DNA of 64,000 nt, from NCBI RefSeq assembly GCF_021530565.1, contig NZ_JAKGBI010000003.1, positions 62,001-126,000 on the forward strand, given 5' to 3'. How positions within the stretch are numbered: the stretch's first letter is position 1; each line of letters opens with the position of its first letter. A model generated the notes under the pieces. It did no database searches. It had not been told where the DNA came from and saw only the letters and a list, made by a program, of their open reading frames with translations. A program made the translations under genes and the position numbers. Shown piece by piece: positions 7,226 to 17,434 of the stretch. This DNA comes from Pseudoalteromonas sp. SMS1 (lineage in GTDB: Bacteria; Pseudomonadota; Gammaproteobacteria; Enterobacterales; Alteromonadaceae).

Positions 7226-10123
7226 TTACTGGTTAGACACCACGATGAGGCGAATGGCGTCCAGTTTTACCTGCGCTTTGGCAATATGTTCACTTAGTTG
7301 TGCTTTTTGCTTATCAAATACCTGAACTTCTTCATCACGAATATTCGGATTGATTGCTTTAAGCGCACTTAGGCGGTCTTGCTCTTCTTCTAGACGTGAT
7401 TGCATAGTGCTTTGTGCTTCTGATTGCAAAGTCTCCAGTTGCTGATTCGCAAGCTCGTTTGCTTTGGCAATCAGCGGGTGGATCCCTGATTGTAGTGCAT
7501 TGGCAAGCTTACTCGCTGTCTGGCGACCAACTGCAGACAACTGCTGGTTAAATGCGTCAAATGCAACATTATCAGCCAGGTTATTTCCGGCTTTGTCCAT
7601 CAATACTCGAATTGGCGTTGGTGGTAAAAAGCGGCCTATTTGCAACGATTTAGGCGCAGAGGTCTCGGCAACGAAGATAAGTTCAACAAAGAAAGTACCG
7701 ACAGGCAGTTTATTGTTTTTCAACAGTGCCACGGATGCACAGCCAAAGTCATCGTCGCTGATCATGTCCATCACCCCTTCTACCATTGGGTGATCCCAAC
7801 TGATAAACTGTGCGTCTTCTTGCGACAAGGACGTAGCTCGGTCGAAGGTGACGGTAATACCATCATCTTTTAAACACGGGAATGAAGGGTTGAGCATATG
7901 TTCGGTTGGTTTGAGAATAATGGTATTTTCGCCTTTATCCTCTTGATTCACGCCGAAAGTATCAAACACATTAATCATATACGCTGGCAAGATAACATCG
8001 TCATCAAGCTGCTCAATTTCATCAACGATGCGCTCCGCACGACCCTGTCCGCTTGAATGCAATTCTAGTAGGCGATCCCGACCTTGCTCCATTTTCGCGC
8101 GTAGGATTGTATTTTGCTTTGCAACTTGTTCTAACAAAGGATCCAGCGCATCTTCGTCACAATTGTGTGCGCCAATGAACTCTAATAAATCCTCGCTAAA
8201 TTCTTTGTACAATAGCTGACCCGTCGTGCTGGTGGTTTCAAATGCATCTAAGGCTTCGTCATACCACCTAAGTAATACTTCTTGCGCTGTGTTGCTGAAG
8301 TAAGGTACATGGATATTCACATCATGTAGCTGACCGATACGGTCTAATCGGCCAATGCGCTGTTCCAGTAGGTCTGGGTTCAATGGTAGATCAAATAACA
8401 CAAGGTGATGTGCAAATTGGAAGTTTCGGCCTTCAGACCCAATTTCAGAGCATAGCAGTACCTGGGCACTGTCATACTCGTCAGCAAAGTAAGCGGCAGC
8501 ACGATCACGTTCGATAATTGACATCCCCTCATGGAATACCGCAGAGCGTATCCCTTCACGTTCGCGCAGTGTTTGCTCTAGGCTGATTGCGGTTTGTGCT
8601 TCGGCACAAATCAGAAGCACTTTTTCATGCTTCAGCTCTTTTAGCTTGTCAATTAGCCAACTAACGCGGGGATCAAACTGTGTCCAACTTGCGCTTTCTC
8701 CTTCAAACTCTTGGAAGATCTTTTCTGGAAATAGGGCGCGTAAAGCACTCTTTTCTGCACTTTGGATACCTCCAATGTTGCCTAATACAGACATAGCGGT
8801 CTTGTATTGTTTTGGCATTTCGACTGGATAGGCATGTACCTGACGGCTAGGGTAGCCATCGATACCACTACGACTATTTCTGAACAAGATGCGACCCGTG
8901 CCATGGCGATCGAGCAACATGCTCAACAACTCTTGTTTTGCATCGTGCTCGCCGCGGCTGATCTGCGCCAATAGGTCAGAAATATCGGTTTCTTTAAGTA
9001 GTTCGATGATAGTTTGTGTTGCGGTATCATCCAATTTACCATCCTGCAACAGCTTGTTGGCTGCATCTGCGATGGCTTTATAGTTGCTTTCTTCTTCTAC
9101 AAATGCGTCGTAGTCGTAGAATCTATCAGGGTCTAATAACTGCAGTCGAGCGAAGTGACTGCGGTGACCTAGCTGATCTGGTGTCGCTGTGAGTAGAATA
9201 AGCCCAGGGATATCCTGGCTCAATTCTGCAATACGTTGATACTCCGTGCTCGGCTTATCTTTTTCCACGGTTAAGTGGTGCGCCTCATCGACAATCAGTA
9301 AGTCCCAATCGGCGAGCGTTGCCTGTTCAAACCAGCGGCGTTTTTTAGTAATAAACTCCAGACTAACAAGCACCAGTTGCTCTGTTTCAAACACATTAGG
9401 TGAATCGGCAAATGCTTCATCACAGCGTTCTTCGTCAAATATAGAAAAGCGTAAATTGAAGCGTCTCAGCATTTCAACCAGCCACTGATGCTGCAAGCTT
9501 TCAGGGACTACAATAAGTACGCGATTAGCGCGACCTGTTAAGATTTGCTGGTGCAGAATCATACCTGCTTCGATGGTTTTACCTAAGCCGACTTCGTCCG
9601 ACAGTAAAACACGAGGTGCGAATCGTTGACCCACTTCGTCCGCGATGTATAGCTGATGTGGAATAAGGCTCGCACGCTGGCCTATTAGGCCTTTAAGATG
9701 AGATTGCTGACGGTTAAATTGGTGCTGCCAAGTTTGGTAGCGCAGTGTGTAGCGGTCGAATCGGTCAACTTGTCCTGCAAACAACCTGTCTTGTGGTTTG
9801 TTGAACTTAATAAAATGATCAAGAAACGTTTCTTTTAAACTGACCGTTTCGTCTGTATCTAGACGAACACCATGATAGCAAAGTAAATCTCCTTGCTCTT
9901 CAATGCTGTCGACACGCATTTCCCACTCTTCAACACTGCGGATCACATCCCCAGGGTTAAACGCTACACGAGTAACCGGCGCTTCTTGTACAGAATAAAC
10001 TCGGTTTTCTCCACTGGCGGGAAACAGAATGGTTACTTGTCTACCTTCTAAGGCGACAATGGCCCCTAAACCCAAATCTGATTCGGTATCGCTTATCCAG
10101 CGCTGACCTAAGGAAAAATTCAT
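7226..10123 (-). CDS. rapA: RNA polymerase-associated ATPase RapA (HepA)
   Basis: A Swi2/Snf2 ATPase that binds RNA polymerase and promotes its recycling after transcription. The 965 aa equal the usual length and order: N-terminal Tudor-like domains (RWISDTESDLGLG at the start), helicase lobe 1 with SDEVGLGKTIEAG (motif I), DEAHH (motif II) and LLTATP (motif III), lobe 2 with EGRNFQFA and QRIGRLDRIGQ, then the RapA C-terminal domains. The gene is divergent from the PIN-PhoH gene across 425 bp. The call is firm. Confidence 0.97.
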   Translation of the reverse strand: MNFSLGQRWISDTESDLGLGAIVALEGRQVTILFPASGENRVYSVQEAPVTRVAFNPGDVIRSVEEWEMRVDSIEEQGDLLCYHGVRLDTDETVSLKETFLDHFIKFNKPQDRLFAGQVDRFDRYTLRYQTWQHQFNRQQSHLKGLIGQRASLIPHQLYIADEVGQRFAPRVLLSDEVGLGKTIEAGMILHQQILTGRANRVLIVVPESLQHQWLVEMLRRFNLRFSIFDEERCDEAFADSPNVFETEQLVLVSLEFITKKRRWFEQATLADWDLLIVDEAHHLTVEKDKPSTEYQRIAELSQDIPGLILLTATPDQLGHRSHFARLQLLDPDRFYDYDAFVEEESNYKAIADAANKLLQDGKLDDTATQTIIELLKETDISDLLAQISRGEHDAKQELLSMLLDRHGTGRILFRNSRSGIDGYPSRQVHAYPVEMPKQYKTAMSVLGNIGGIQSAEKSALRALFPEKIFQEFEGESASWTQFDPRVSWLIDKLKELKHEKVLLICAEAQTAISLEQTLREREGIRSAVFHEGMSIIERDRAAAYFADEYDSAQVLLCSEIGSEGRNFQFAHHLVLFDLPLNPDLLEQRIGRLDRIGQLHDVNIHVPYFSNTAQEVLLRWYDEALDAFETTSTTGQLLYKEFSEDLLEFIGAHNCDEDALDPLLEQVAKQNTILRAKMEQGRDRLLELHSSGQGRAERIVDEIEQLDDDVILPAYMINVFDTFGVNQEDKGENTIILKPTEHMLNPSFPCLKDDGITVTFDRATSLSQEDAQFISWDHPMVEGVMDMISDDDFGCASVALLKNNKLPVGTFFVELIFVAETSAPKSLQIGRFLPPTPIRVLMDKAGNNLADNVAFDAFNQQLSAVGRQTASKLANALQSGIHPLIAKANELANQQLETLQSEAQSTMQSRLEEEQDRLSALKAINPNIRDEEVQVFDKQKAQLSEHIAKAQVKLDAIRLIVVSNQ

Positions 10124-10548
10124 GGTTTTCTCATCTTCGCAGAAAAAAGGCGGCTATGTTACCGAGAAGCAAAGCCTTGTTCAAGATTGTAAAAGCACAT
10201 TAAATATGCCTTAGTACGGGTATTTATGGTGGTTTTGCACAGTGTCTTGTACATCTTGTGATTTTACTCATCGGTGATTGTTTTTGATTACGCAATATTG
10301 GTTCTTAAGCATAGTCAAAGTTTGCCGATATTGAAGATAAAATATACGAACTGGCGAGCTAAGAAAAGTCCTCCGAGTGTTAGTGTGTGCCAATAAAGTG
10401 GACGATGTCATAGGGGACAGGATTGAGAATCTTTTGTCATAAAAACGACTTTTGTGACAAATAGACTAAAATTAAGTTAGAGCTTTGTACTGTGTGGCGA
10501 GCAGTGCTTTGTTCATTCATAGAAATTGCAGACGAATAGGAATGCACT
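10124..10548. other. Intergenic region, rapA/phoH promoters
   Basis: This 425-bp gap separates divergent rapA and the PIN-PhoH gene. It must hold both promoters. I see no ORF, repeat or convincing operator. Confidence 0.5.
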
Positions 10549-11949
10549 ATGGGAAAAGATGACCTCGACCGGAAAATTTATGTTTTAGATACCAACGTTT
10601 TACTTCACGAGCCCCTTGCTTACCTCTCCTTTCAAGAACACGATGTCGTTATCCCGATGACCGTGTTAGAAGAACTTGACCATATTAAAGACCGCAAGCG
10701 AGATGTGAGTCGAGATGCGCGTGTGGCGATCCGTAGTCTAGATGATGTGTTAACCAACGCAACACCAGAGCAAATGCTCGAGGGGGTTGATTTACCAAAA
10801 GTACAAAGAGATCCAAATAAGCCTGCCAGCAGTGGTAAGCTCATAATCGTCAATGATCACTTGTATCCTGACAGTATTTCAGGCTTACCCGGCAATGAAA
10901 ACGATCACAGCATTATTAACTGTGCGCTACAGCTACAAAAGCAATACGCAGACAAAAAAGTGGTTTTGGTGACCAAAGACATTAATATGCGTTTAAAGGC
11001 CAAAGGCGTCGGATTGAAGTTTGTTGAAGACTATCGTACTGACCAACTGATTGATGACATCAATTTATTGACTTCTGGCTATAACAAATTTGACGGCGAC
11101 TTTTGGACAACCGTAGGGGAGTGCCAAACCGAGCAACAAGGCCGTTACAGCTTGCATAAAGTGCCCAAAGATCGGATGCCAGAGGTGTTTTACAATGAAT
11201 ACCTAGTAGATGACAGTGAACACTTTGCCGCAAGAGTGGTTGGTTATGACGAATCATATGTCACGTTGAAAGACATCAGTGTTGAGCGGCTACTTCATCA
11301 GCAGGCGTGGGGAGTAAAACCCAAAAACATGTATCAGGGGATGGCACTTGATGCATTGCTAGACCCAAATATTGAACTGGTGGTGCTCACAGGCCCCGCA
11401 GGGTGTGGTAAAACTTTGCTGGCACTCGCCAGTGCACTGGAAATGATCATCGAAAAAGGCATTTACGATAAAGTTATCGTCACCAGAAATACCCCTGAAA
11501 TTGCCGAGAGTATTGGTTTTTTACCTGGTACTGAAGAAGAAAAAATGGCCCCTTGGCTTGCGGCCATTACAGATACACTGGAAGTTTTACATAAGCATGA
11601 TGAAAGCCCCATATCTAGCCGTAACTACATTATGGAAAAAGCCAATATTCAATTCAAATCGGTTAACTTCATGCGTGGTCGTAGTATTCAAAATGCGGTC
11701 GTGATTTTGGATGAAAGCCAGAACTTAACGGCTTCCCAATTAAAAACGATAATCACGCGCTGCGGTGAAGGGACGAAATTGATTTGCACTGGCAACTTAG
11801 CTCAGATTGACAGTAATTATCTAACCCCTGTTACATCGGGCCTGACTTATATTGTGGAGCGCTTTAAGGATTTTGAAGGCAGTGCGACGATTAATCTAAA
11901 TGGAGTGGTGAGAAGTCGTTTAGCCTCGTTTGCTGAGGAAAACTTATAG
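10549..11949 (+). CDS. PhoH2-type protein: PIN domain plus PhoH ATPase
   Basis: A 466-aa fusion of an N-terminal PIN ribonuclease domain and a C-terminal PhoH ATPase/helicase domain. PIN acidic residues are visible in VLDTNVLLHEP (Asp14), VLEELD (Glu41-42) and VTKDINMR (Asp144). The PhoH part has Walker A GPAGCGKT (282-289), Walker B-like VVILDESQN, and an SGLTYIVERF tail. PhoH2 proteins of this layout are RNA helicase/RNases, in some bacteria tied to toxin-antitoxin loci. No small antitoxin-like ORF was seen upstream, so here it stands alone. It ends just before a clear terminator. Confidence 0.92.
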   Translation: MGKDDLDRKIYVLDTNVLLHEPLAYLSFQEHDVVIPMTVLEELDHIKDRKRDVSRDARVAIRSLDDVLTNATPEQMLEGVDLPKVQRDPNKPASSGKLIIVNDHLYPDSISGLPGNENDHSIINCALQLQKQYADKKVVLVTKDINMRLKAKGVGLKFVEDYRTDQLIDDINLLTSGYNKFDGDFWTTVGECQTEQQGRYSLHKVPKDRMPEVFYNEYLVDDSEHFAARVVGYDESYVTLKDISVERLLHQQAWGVKPKNMYQGMALDALLDPNIELVVLTGPAGCGKTLLALASALEMIIEKGIYDKVIVTRNTPEIAESIGFLPGTEEEKMAPWLAAITDTLEVLHKHDESPISSRNYIMEKANIQFKSVNFMRGRSIQNAVVILDESQNLTASQLKTIITRCGEGTKLICTGNLAQIDSNYLTPVTSGLTYIVERFKDFEGSATINLNGVVRSRLASFAEENL

Positions 11950-11983
11950 CAATAGAGGTTTTTACAGCAACGCCTTGAATATC

Positions 11984-12015
11984 AAAGCTGCGGCGCAGGC
12001 CGTAGCTTTTTCTGT
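11984..12015 (+). terminator. Rho-independent terminator after phoH2
   Basis: AAAGCTGCGGC and GCCGTAGCTTTTT form a 9-bp stem with one G-U pair and a GCAG loop, followed by a T-run. Confidence 0.8.
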
Positions 12016-12131
12016 CTAGCTAGCAGTATGCTGTCTCATAATTTAGCAATGCGGTTGAGTTTAACTTGCTTATCCTACACTGGCTCGCTAACCTTTCAAA
12101 AAACAAGGAATAATAATTAACGGGCCTTTTA

Positions 12132-15100
12132 ATGGACATTTTGTCTGAATTCCTGCCACTAAAAACCTACCGTCGTTCTATTTGTGTCGCGCTCTTTATT
12201 CCCTTAATTTTGGCTGTCGTCCTGTGCTTTCATCTTTTCAATATTAAACTGGAACGCCAGTATGAAGTATATGAGGTGCAATTTGCATCAGCACTTGCGC
12301 AAGTTGATCAGGCGGCAAGCGCAGCAAGCACAGTGATTGGTAGTATTAAACGGGGCTTGGATACGCCGATCAAATATCAGTTAGATGACAGTGTGCAACA
12401 GCAAGTGCGTCAACAATTAGGCTACTACTATCATCAATTACCAGAGCAAGGTGGCGAGTTGATCGGGTTAGGTACTTATCAAGCTTCCCCGCGCGTGATC
12501 GAGCACTGGTTACATGTTATGGCACTGGGCCCAAGTTTTGATACCGCACTTGCGTTGATCTCTGAATTGGAAGCCGTCGCGTATTTTAATGAACATGGAT
12601 TTGCCTTTGTTAAGCGTCGCGACAATGCCAAAAGCCACCTTTTGACTGCCATTGTGGAAGGGCGGTTTAGTCCAAGAAGAGGGGTGATATCGACACCGGA
12701 TAGCAAGCACAGCCGTATTTTTGGTAATGAGTATTTTAGTATTACACAACCTGTCAGCAGTGGCGGAAAGTCTCATATTATCTTGATTTACAATGCTGAC
12801 AAAGCCACCGCGCTATTAGATAAGTTGATTTTCAGCGGAGGGACATTGGCTTTAGTTGATCAACAGTCTCGGGTATTAGTTCAAAGCAGCGAGCGAAGTT
12901 CGCCCATTACCCCTAAAGTTCAGGAAAATGGATTGCCATGGCGCGGTGGGGTAGAGTTTCAAGGTAATACACAAAATGCACCTTACACCCTACGTTTTTC
13001 TCAATCTGAAGCGGAATTTACGGCTGCAGTATATGCTGAAGTGATGGTTGAAGTGGGCTTTTTAGTGTTGTTTATCTTATTCACTTTTTTCACCTTTACT
13101 TGGCTCAATGGACAAATTTTTATTCGTCCATTACGACACTTTGTCAATTACCTCACTAAGCAAGATCAAGTGGAAGCGCAGACCCTAGCTTACCCAGTCC
13201 CGAAAGACTGGCAACCTTGGTTCAGCGAAATTAAACGGGTGGTCTCACAGCGGCAAAACTTTATTACGCAGATGGCGTCGCACAATGCGCGGTTGGATGA
13301 ACAAGTGCAAAGACAGCGCCAGGCACTGTCGCGAAGCTTTGAAGCGAAGGAGCGCCAAGCCGCCTTGTTAAATACGGTGCTAAACTCAGTGCCGGATCTG
13401 ATTTACTTTAAAAATATCGATGGCTCTTTTATTGGATGTAACCAAGCATTTGAGCGATTCATTGGGGTCACACAAGGCGATTTAGTGGCAAAAGAGCATC
13501 ACGAGATCAGTCAAAAATACTTTGATCTGCTCGATCTTGAGCATGCGATGGAAATCCACAGCATTCCATTGACTGAGACACTCAGTTTTGACGACAAAGC
13601 TTATTTGGTCAGTGTCTCTCCATTGTTCGATGAGCAAGGTAAGCGTATTGGCAGCCTCGGGATTGCGCGAGATATCAGTGAACAACAACAAGCGATGACA
13701 GCGCTACGTGCATCGGAACAAAACTTTAAAGCGGCCATCGAGCATGCGCCTAATGGCATATTGTTGGTATCGATTGAGTGTGTCGTTTTGGAGTTTAACC
13801 GCGCTGTGCGCAAACTATTAAAAGGCGTCGAAGTTGGTGCCCATATTGGCAGTTTGTTTGAGTCAGAAGAGTTGGAAACATTGAATAGTGTGTTACAACA
13901 GCTCCTTGAGGAGCGTAAAGGCGCCAAAGTGCTCAGTCTTGCTCAAACTGAGCCCGCCATTTGGCTACAACTGAGTATTTCATTGGTGTGGGACAAGCAG
14001 AAGAAACCTAAATACTTTGTTATTCATGTACAAAATGTCACCGCGCTGACCCAAGCGAAAATTGATGCTGAGCGCGCGAATAAAGCAAAAAGTCGATTTA
14101 TCGCCAATATTAGTCATGAAATTCGCACGCCTTTGAATGCAATTTTAGGGCTGGTTGGGATATTAAAACCAGCGCTATCTAAGCCACAAGATGTTGAAAA
14201 GCTGTCACATATTGAAGGTGCTGCACAACAGTTATTGACGATGTTAAGTGACATTCTGAGCTTTGCTCGCTTAGAAGGGGGGCGCGGTAAACTGAATCAC
14301 AAGGCGTTTTCATCTATCAATTTAATGAACAGCCTGAGTGCTTTAATTCAGCCTTTGAGTGATGCTAAAAACCTTGCTTTGAGGTTGCATATGGGCGCGA
14401 CAGTGTGGCCAGAGTTTATGGGAGATGAGGCGCGTTTAAAGCAAGTGTTGGTTAATTTGCTCGGCAATGCGGTTAAGTTCACAACCAGTGGTGAAGTAGG
14501 TCTAAAGGTAGAGTCTAAGTGGGGTAAAGCGGGTGAGCAATGGTTGTCGTTCTCCGTATTTGATACGGGCCCTGGTATTAAACAAATAGATCAAAAAAGG
14601 TTGTTTGATGCGTTCACACAGGGTAATGAGTCTAATTCAAGAGAGCATGATGGGATAGGGCTTGGTTTAGCGATCGTAAAGCAACAAGTGGCGTTATTGG
14701 GCGGGAAAATTGAAGTACGCAGTGAAGAAGGTTGTGGCAGTACTTTCGAGTTGGAAGTTATGTTGCAAACGAAACGCATGACAGAGTTTAATCGGGACAT
14801 GCCCATTTGTTTGATATCAAGTCAAGACCAACCTGCCTACTTAGCAGAGTATAAAGTACGCTACTTTGCGAACTTTGGCGAAGCGCTGCATCACCTAAAT
14901 CTGTTTTCATATGTGGCTTGTGACAATCTCGATGAACTGATGTATTTATGTCATCACTTCAGCGAAGCAGACACTGTGGCTTGCAAAGGGTTGGTGATCC
15001 CCGACACCGTGAATGTTGAGAATGTGAGTATCCCGCTGCCAATATTTAAATTACCAGCACATGCATTTTATCAATCGCTGTGCCTGTCTCCATTGGAATC

Positions 15101-15875
15101 GAGCCACAGTGAACCCGATGACGTACAAAATTTGTCAAATGCGCTTTGTTTGGTCGTGGATGACAATGAGCTCAACTTGGATATTTCTAAAACGGTATTA
15201 GAGCAGCATGGGGCTGTTGTGGTCGCTTTAACCAACGCCAAAGACATAGTAGAAATCTGTACTCAGTTACAGCCGGATATGGTGGTTATGGACATATACA
15301 TGCCACACATTGATGGCTATCAGGCAACCGAGTCACTGCGTCAAGTATTTGATAAACAAGCTCTGCCAGTGATAGCGTTGACAGCCAATGCGCATGAACA
15401 TGAACGGGAAAAGGCGTTTGCAAAGGGCGTCAACGAGTTTTTAGTGAAGCCCATTTCGCCCGTTGAGCTCGGTAAGGCCTTAAAGCCATTTGTTACGCAT
15501 CAACACAATGTGTTTGATAAACCATTTGCGTTTAAACAGTTGATGGAAAACCAATCCTTGGTAACAGCAATGCTCGATAAGTTTGCTAAACTGTGTGATG
15601 AGTATGTAAGTCGATTGACCAACGCGACGACGGATATAGAGGTTGCAGACGTTGCGCACAGTATAAAAGGTGCCGCAGGGGGGATTGGGCTGTTACGTCT
15701 GGCTGAATGTGCAAAAGAAGTTGAGGCCCAAGCGAGACAAAATGCAAAAAGTGCCTGTTTTGAGCGTGGTGAATCAAACGAAGCCACTCACAATTTTGAA
15801 GCCGAGTGTGCACGATTACGGGTGTTGTTAATCCAAGCTAAGCGGTTTATTTTATTTGAGATAAAAGGAAGTTAA
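12132..15875 (+). CDS. Hybrid sensor histidine kinase (PAS, HisKA, REC, HPt)
   Basis: A 1247-aa membrane-bound phosphorelay sensor. Order: cytoplasmic start, TM1 (about 17-37), a 265-residue periplasmic sensor, TM2 (about 302-325), PAS (about 411-525, SVPDLIYFKNIDGSF), a second PAS-like domain (to about 650), HisKA with SHEIRTPLNA (His662), HATPase with GNAVKF and GIGLGLAIVKQQ, a REC domain (phospho-acceptor Asp1054 in VVMDIYMP), and an HPt domain (His1176 in AHSIKGAAGG). This is the ArcB/TorS/BarA layout. The downstream response regulator starts at the base after its stop, so they are one unit. The signal sensed is unknown. Confidence 0.92.
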   Translation: MDILSEFLPLKTYRRSICVALFIPLILAVVLCFHLFNIKLERQYEVYEVQFASALAQVDQAASAASTVIGSIKRGLDTPIKYQLDDSVQQQVRQQLGYYYHQLPEQGGELIGLGTYQASPRVIEHWLHVMALGPSFDTALALISELEAVAYFNEHGFAFVKRRDNAKSHLLTAIVEGRFSPRRGVISTPDSKHSRIFGNEYFSITQPVSSGGKSHIILIYNADKATALLDKLIFSGGTLALVDQQSRVLVQSSERSSPITPKVQENGLPWRGGVEFQGNTQNAPYTLRFSQSEAEFTAAVYAEVMVEVGFLVLFILFTFFTFTWLNGQIFIRPLRHFVNYLTKQDQVEAQTLAYPVPKDWQPWFSEIKRVVSQRQNFITQMASHNARLDEQVQRQRQALSRSFEAKERQAALLNTVLNSVPDLIYFKNIDGSFIGCNQAFERFIGVTQGDLVAKEHHEISQKYFDLLDLEHAMEIHSIPLTETLSFDDKAYLVSVSPLFDEQGKRIGSLGIARDISEQQQAMTALRASEQNFKAAIEHAPNGILLVSIECVVLEFNRAVRKLLKGVEVGAHIGSLFESEELETLNSVLQQLLEERKGAKVLSLAQTEPAIWLQLSISLVWDKQKKPKYFVIHVQNVTALTQAKIDAERANKAKSRFIANISHEIRTPLNAILGLVGILKPALSKPQDVEKLSHIEGAAQQLLTMLSDILSFARLEGGRGKLNHKAFSSINLMNSLSALIQPLSDAKNLALRLHMGATVWPEFMGDEARLKQVLVNLLGNAVKFTTSGEVGLKVESKWGKAGEQWLSFSVFDTGPGIKQIDQKRLFDAFTQGNESNSREHDGIGLGLAIVKQQVALLGGKIEVRSEEGCGSTFELEVMLQTKRMTEFNRDMPICLISSQDQPAYLAEYKVRYFANFGEALHHLNLFSYVACDNLDELMYLCHHFSEADTVACKGLVIPDTVNVENVSIPLPIFKLPAHAFYQSLCLSPLESSHSEPDDVQNLSNALCLVVDDNELNLDISKTVLEQHGAVVVALTNAKDIVEICTQLQPDMVVMDIYMPHIDGYQATESLRQVFDKQALPVIALTANAHEHEREKAFAKGVNEFLVKPISPVELGKALKPFVTHQHNVFDKPFAFKQLMENQSLVTAMLDKFAKLCDEYVSRLTNATTDIEVADVAHSIKGAAGGIGLLRLAECAKEVEAQARQNAKSACFERGESNEATHNFEAECARLRVLLIQAKRFILFEIKGS

Positions 15876-16778
15876 ATGCAAAAATCAGCCAATGTATTAG
15901 TGTTAGATGGAGATCCGTTAAACCGAGTTGTGCTAGAGAATACGCTCAGCGAGGAGCATTTGGTTATTAGTTGTGACAACAGCGATAAAGCATTTGAGCG
16001 ATTGGCGCAAACCAAGTTTGATTTAATTATTGTCGATATATTAATGCCTGATGATGAAGGGCTCGATTTTTTGCTGCAGTTAAAAGCTGACCCAATGTGT
16101 TATCAAATCCCTGTCATAGTCATTTCAGCAAGCAATAGTTATCAAGATGAAGCGCGAGGATTAATGCTTGGTGCGGTTGATTATATTGTGAAACCTTTTA
16201 GTCCAAATATTGTGAAAGCGCGAGTGAAAATTCACCTCGCAATTAAACAAAAGAATGATTTGCTCGAGCGCCTAGCAAATATTGACGGATTAACCGAAGT
16301 GCCAAACCGCCGCGCACTGGACGAAACCTTGGCGCAACTTTGGTATCAAAGTCGTGACCAACATGTGCCACTATCTATCTTGCTGGTGGATATAGATTAT
16401 TTTAAAGAGTTTAACGATTCCTGTGGGTTTAGTGCAGGAGATGAGTGTCTCGTTAAAGTGGCCAAAGCTCTGCAAAGTATAACGCAGAGAGTGGATGGAT
16501 TTGTGGCGCGTTATGACGGAGTACGATTTGTTGCTTTAATCAACAAGCGGGGAGCTGAGCAGGCACTCGCTTTGGCTTCTGCAATGCATCAGGCTGTCGA
16601 TGCACTGGAAATTCCGCACCATAGTTCACCAATCTGTGCACATGTAACTATCAGTGTGGGGGTGGTACATGTCAGTGATGACTTTTCAGGCGATCAAACC
16701 GAAAGTTTAGTGCAAGCCGATGAGGCATTGGTAAAAGCGCATCAACTTCAAGAAAGAGTGGTATTAGTCAACCGTTAG
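15876..16778 (+). CDS. Response regulator with degenerate GGDEF domain
   Basis: 300 aa: a REC domain (phospho-acceptor Asp54 in IIVDILMPDDEG, Lys in VKPFSP) joined to a GGDEF-fold domain (NIDGLTEVPNRRALDE, ILLVDIDYFKEFND). The active-site loop that should read GGDEF is DGVRF (214-218), so both catalytic positions are lost, and the RxxD inhibitory site is RVDG. It is therefore unlikely to make cyclic-di-GMP and may instead bind a nucleotide or relay signals by contact. The ATG directly abuts the kinase stop codon, implying translational coupling and that it is the kinase's output partner. Confidence 0.9.
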   Translation: MQKSANVLVLDGDPLNRVVLENTLSEEHLVISCDNSDKAFERLAQTKFDLIIVDILMPDDEGLDFLLQLKADPMCYQIPVIVISASNSYQDEARGLMLGAVDYIVKPFSPNIVKARVKIHLAIKQKNDLLERLANIDGLTEVPNRRALDETLAQLWYQSRDQHVPLSILLVDIDYFKEFNDSCGFSAGDECLVKVAKALQSITQRVDGFVARYDGVRFVALINKRGAEQALALASAMHQAVDALEIPHHSSPICAHVTISVGVVHVSDDFSGDQTESLVQADEALVKAHQLQERVVLVNR

Positions 16779-16789
16779 AGGTTGCATTG

Positions 16790-16814
16790 AAAAAGCCGCA
16801 TTTTGCGGCTTTAG
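16790..16814. terminator. Bidirectional terminator
   Basis: AAAAGCCGCA and TTGCGGCTTT form a compact stem with A-tract and T-tract on the two sides, between the convergent response regulator and DUF3192 genes. Confidence 0.85.
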
Positions 16815-16847
16815 TCAGGGAAATTAATTATTAAGGATCAGCGGCTA

Positions 16848-17213
16848 TTATAGATAATTGTCGACCGCAGATTGTCCAAAGCCAACCAATTTCTTATCTT
16901 GAAATACCAGTGGTGTGCACTCATCTTTGGTTACTTTTCCATCAGAATGTTTGCTGTTCGTTGCAAAGTACAATACTTGGTATGTATGGCCGTTTTTGGA
17001 AACTGCTTCGGTAAAATCCGGCGTGTTAAACTGTTTGATCACATCTTGGTAGTCTGTCCCCAGAGCTAGATGAGAGATTTTCTCACGGTTGCTTTTGTGT
17101 GTTTCTTCCCAGTTACTATTGTAATGGCGCATCTCGCCGTCCGAAACTGCCACAATACAACCTGATAATAAAGTGGTGCTTAAAAGCGCAGTTGCAACAA
17201 GTAGTTTTTTCAT
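16848..17213 (-). CDS. DUF3192 lipoprotein
   Basis: A 121-aa lipoprotein. The signal peptide ends in a lipobox, LLSGC (cysteine at 19), so it is anchored in a membrane. The rest matches the DUF3192 pattern: NREKISHLALGTDYQDVIKQF followed by YQVLYFATNSKHSDGKVTKDECTPLVF, a small BamE/SmpA-like fold in which a short helix pair precedes a beta sheet. Function is unknown; the BamE-like shape suggests envelope work. It is a single gene with its own promoter region upstream of 17213. Confidence 0.85.
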   Translation of the reverse strand: MKKLLVATALLSTTLLSGCIVAVSDGEMRHYNSNWEETHKSNREKISHLALGTDYQDVIKQFNTPDFTEAVSKNGHTYQVLYFATNSKHSDGKVTKDECTPLVFQDKKLVGFGQSAVDNYL

Positions 17214-17434
17214 TTTTGTATCCTCTGTAACTCAACATAGGGTTGTTATGCCAAGCTATCCATGTGTATTTTATTTTGTTTAATAGGTAGCAAATGCTTT
17301 GCCAGTTTTTTTGTTCTTATAAAACAGTATCTTACATTTTATACTTGCTTGTCTTAGTGTCTTAAAAACAAAAAAGTAACAAAAATAGTCAAAATGTGGT
17401 TATTTACACCACCTTTTTAAAATGGCGTCACGCT

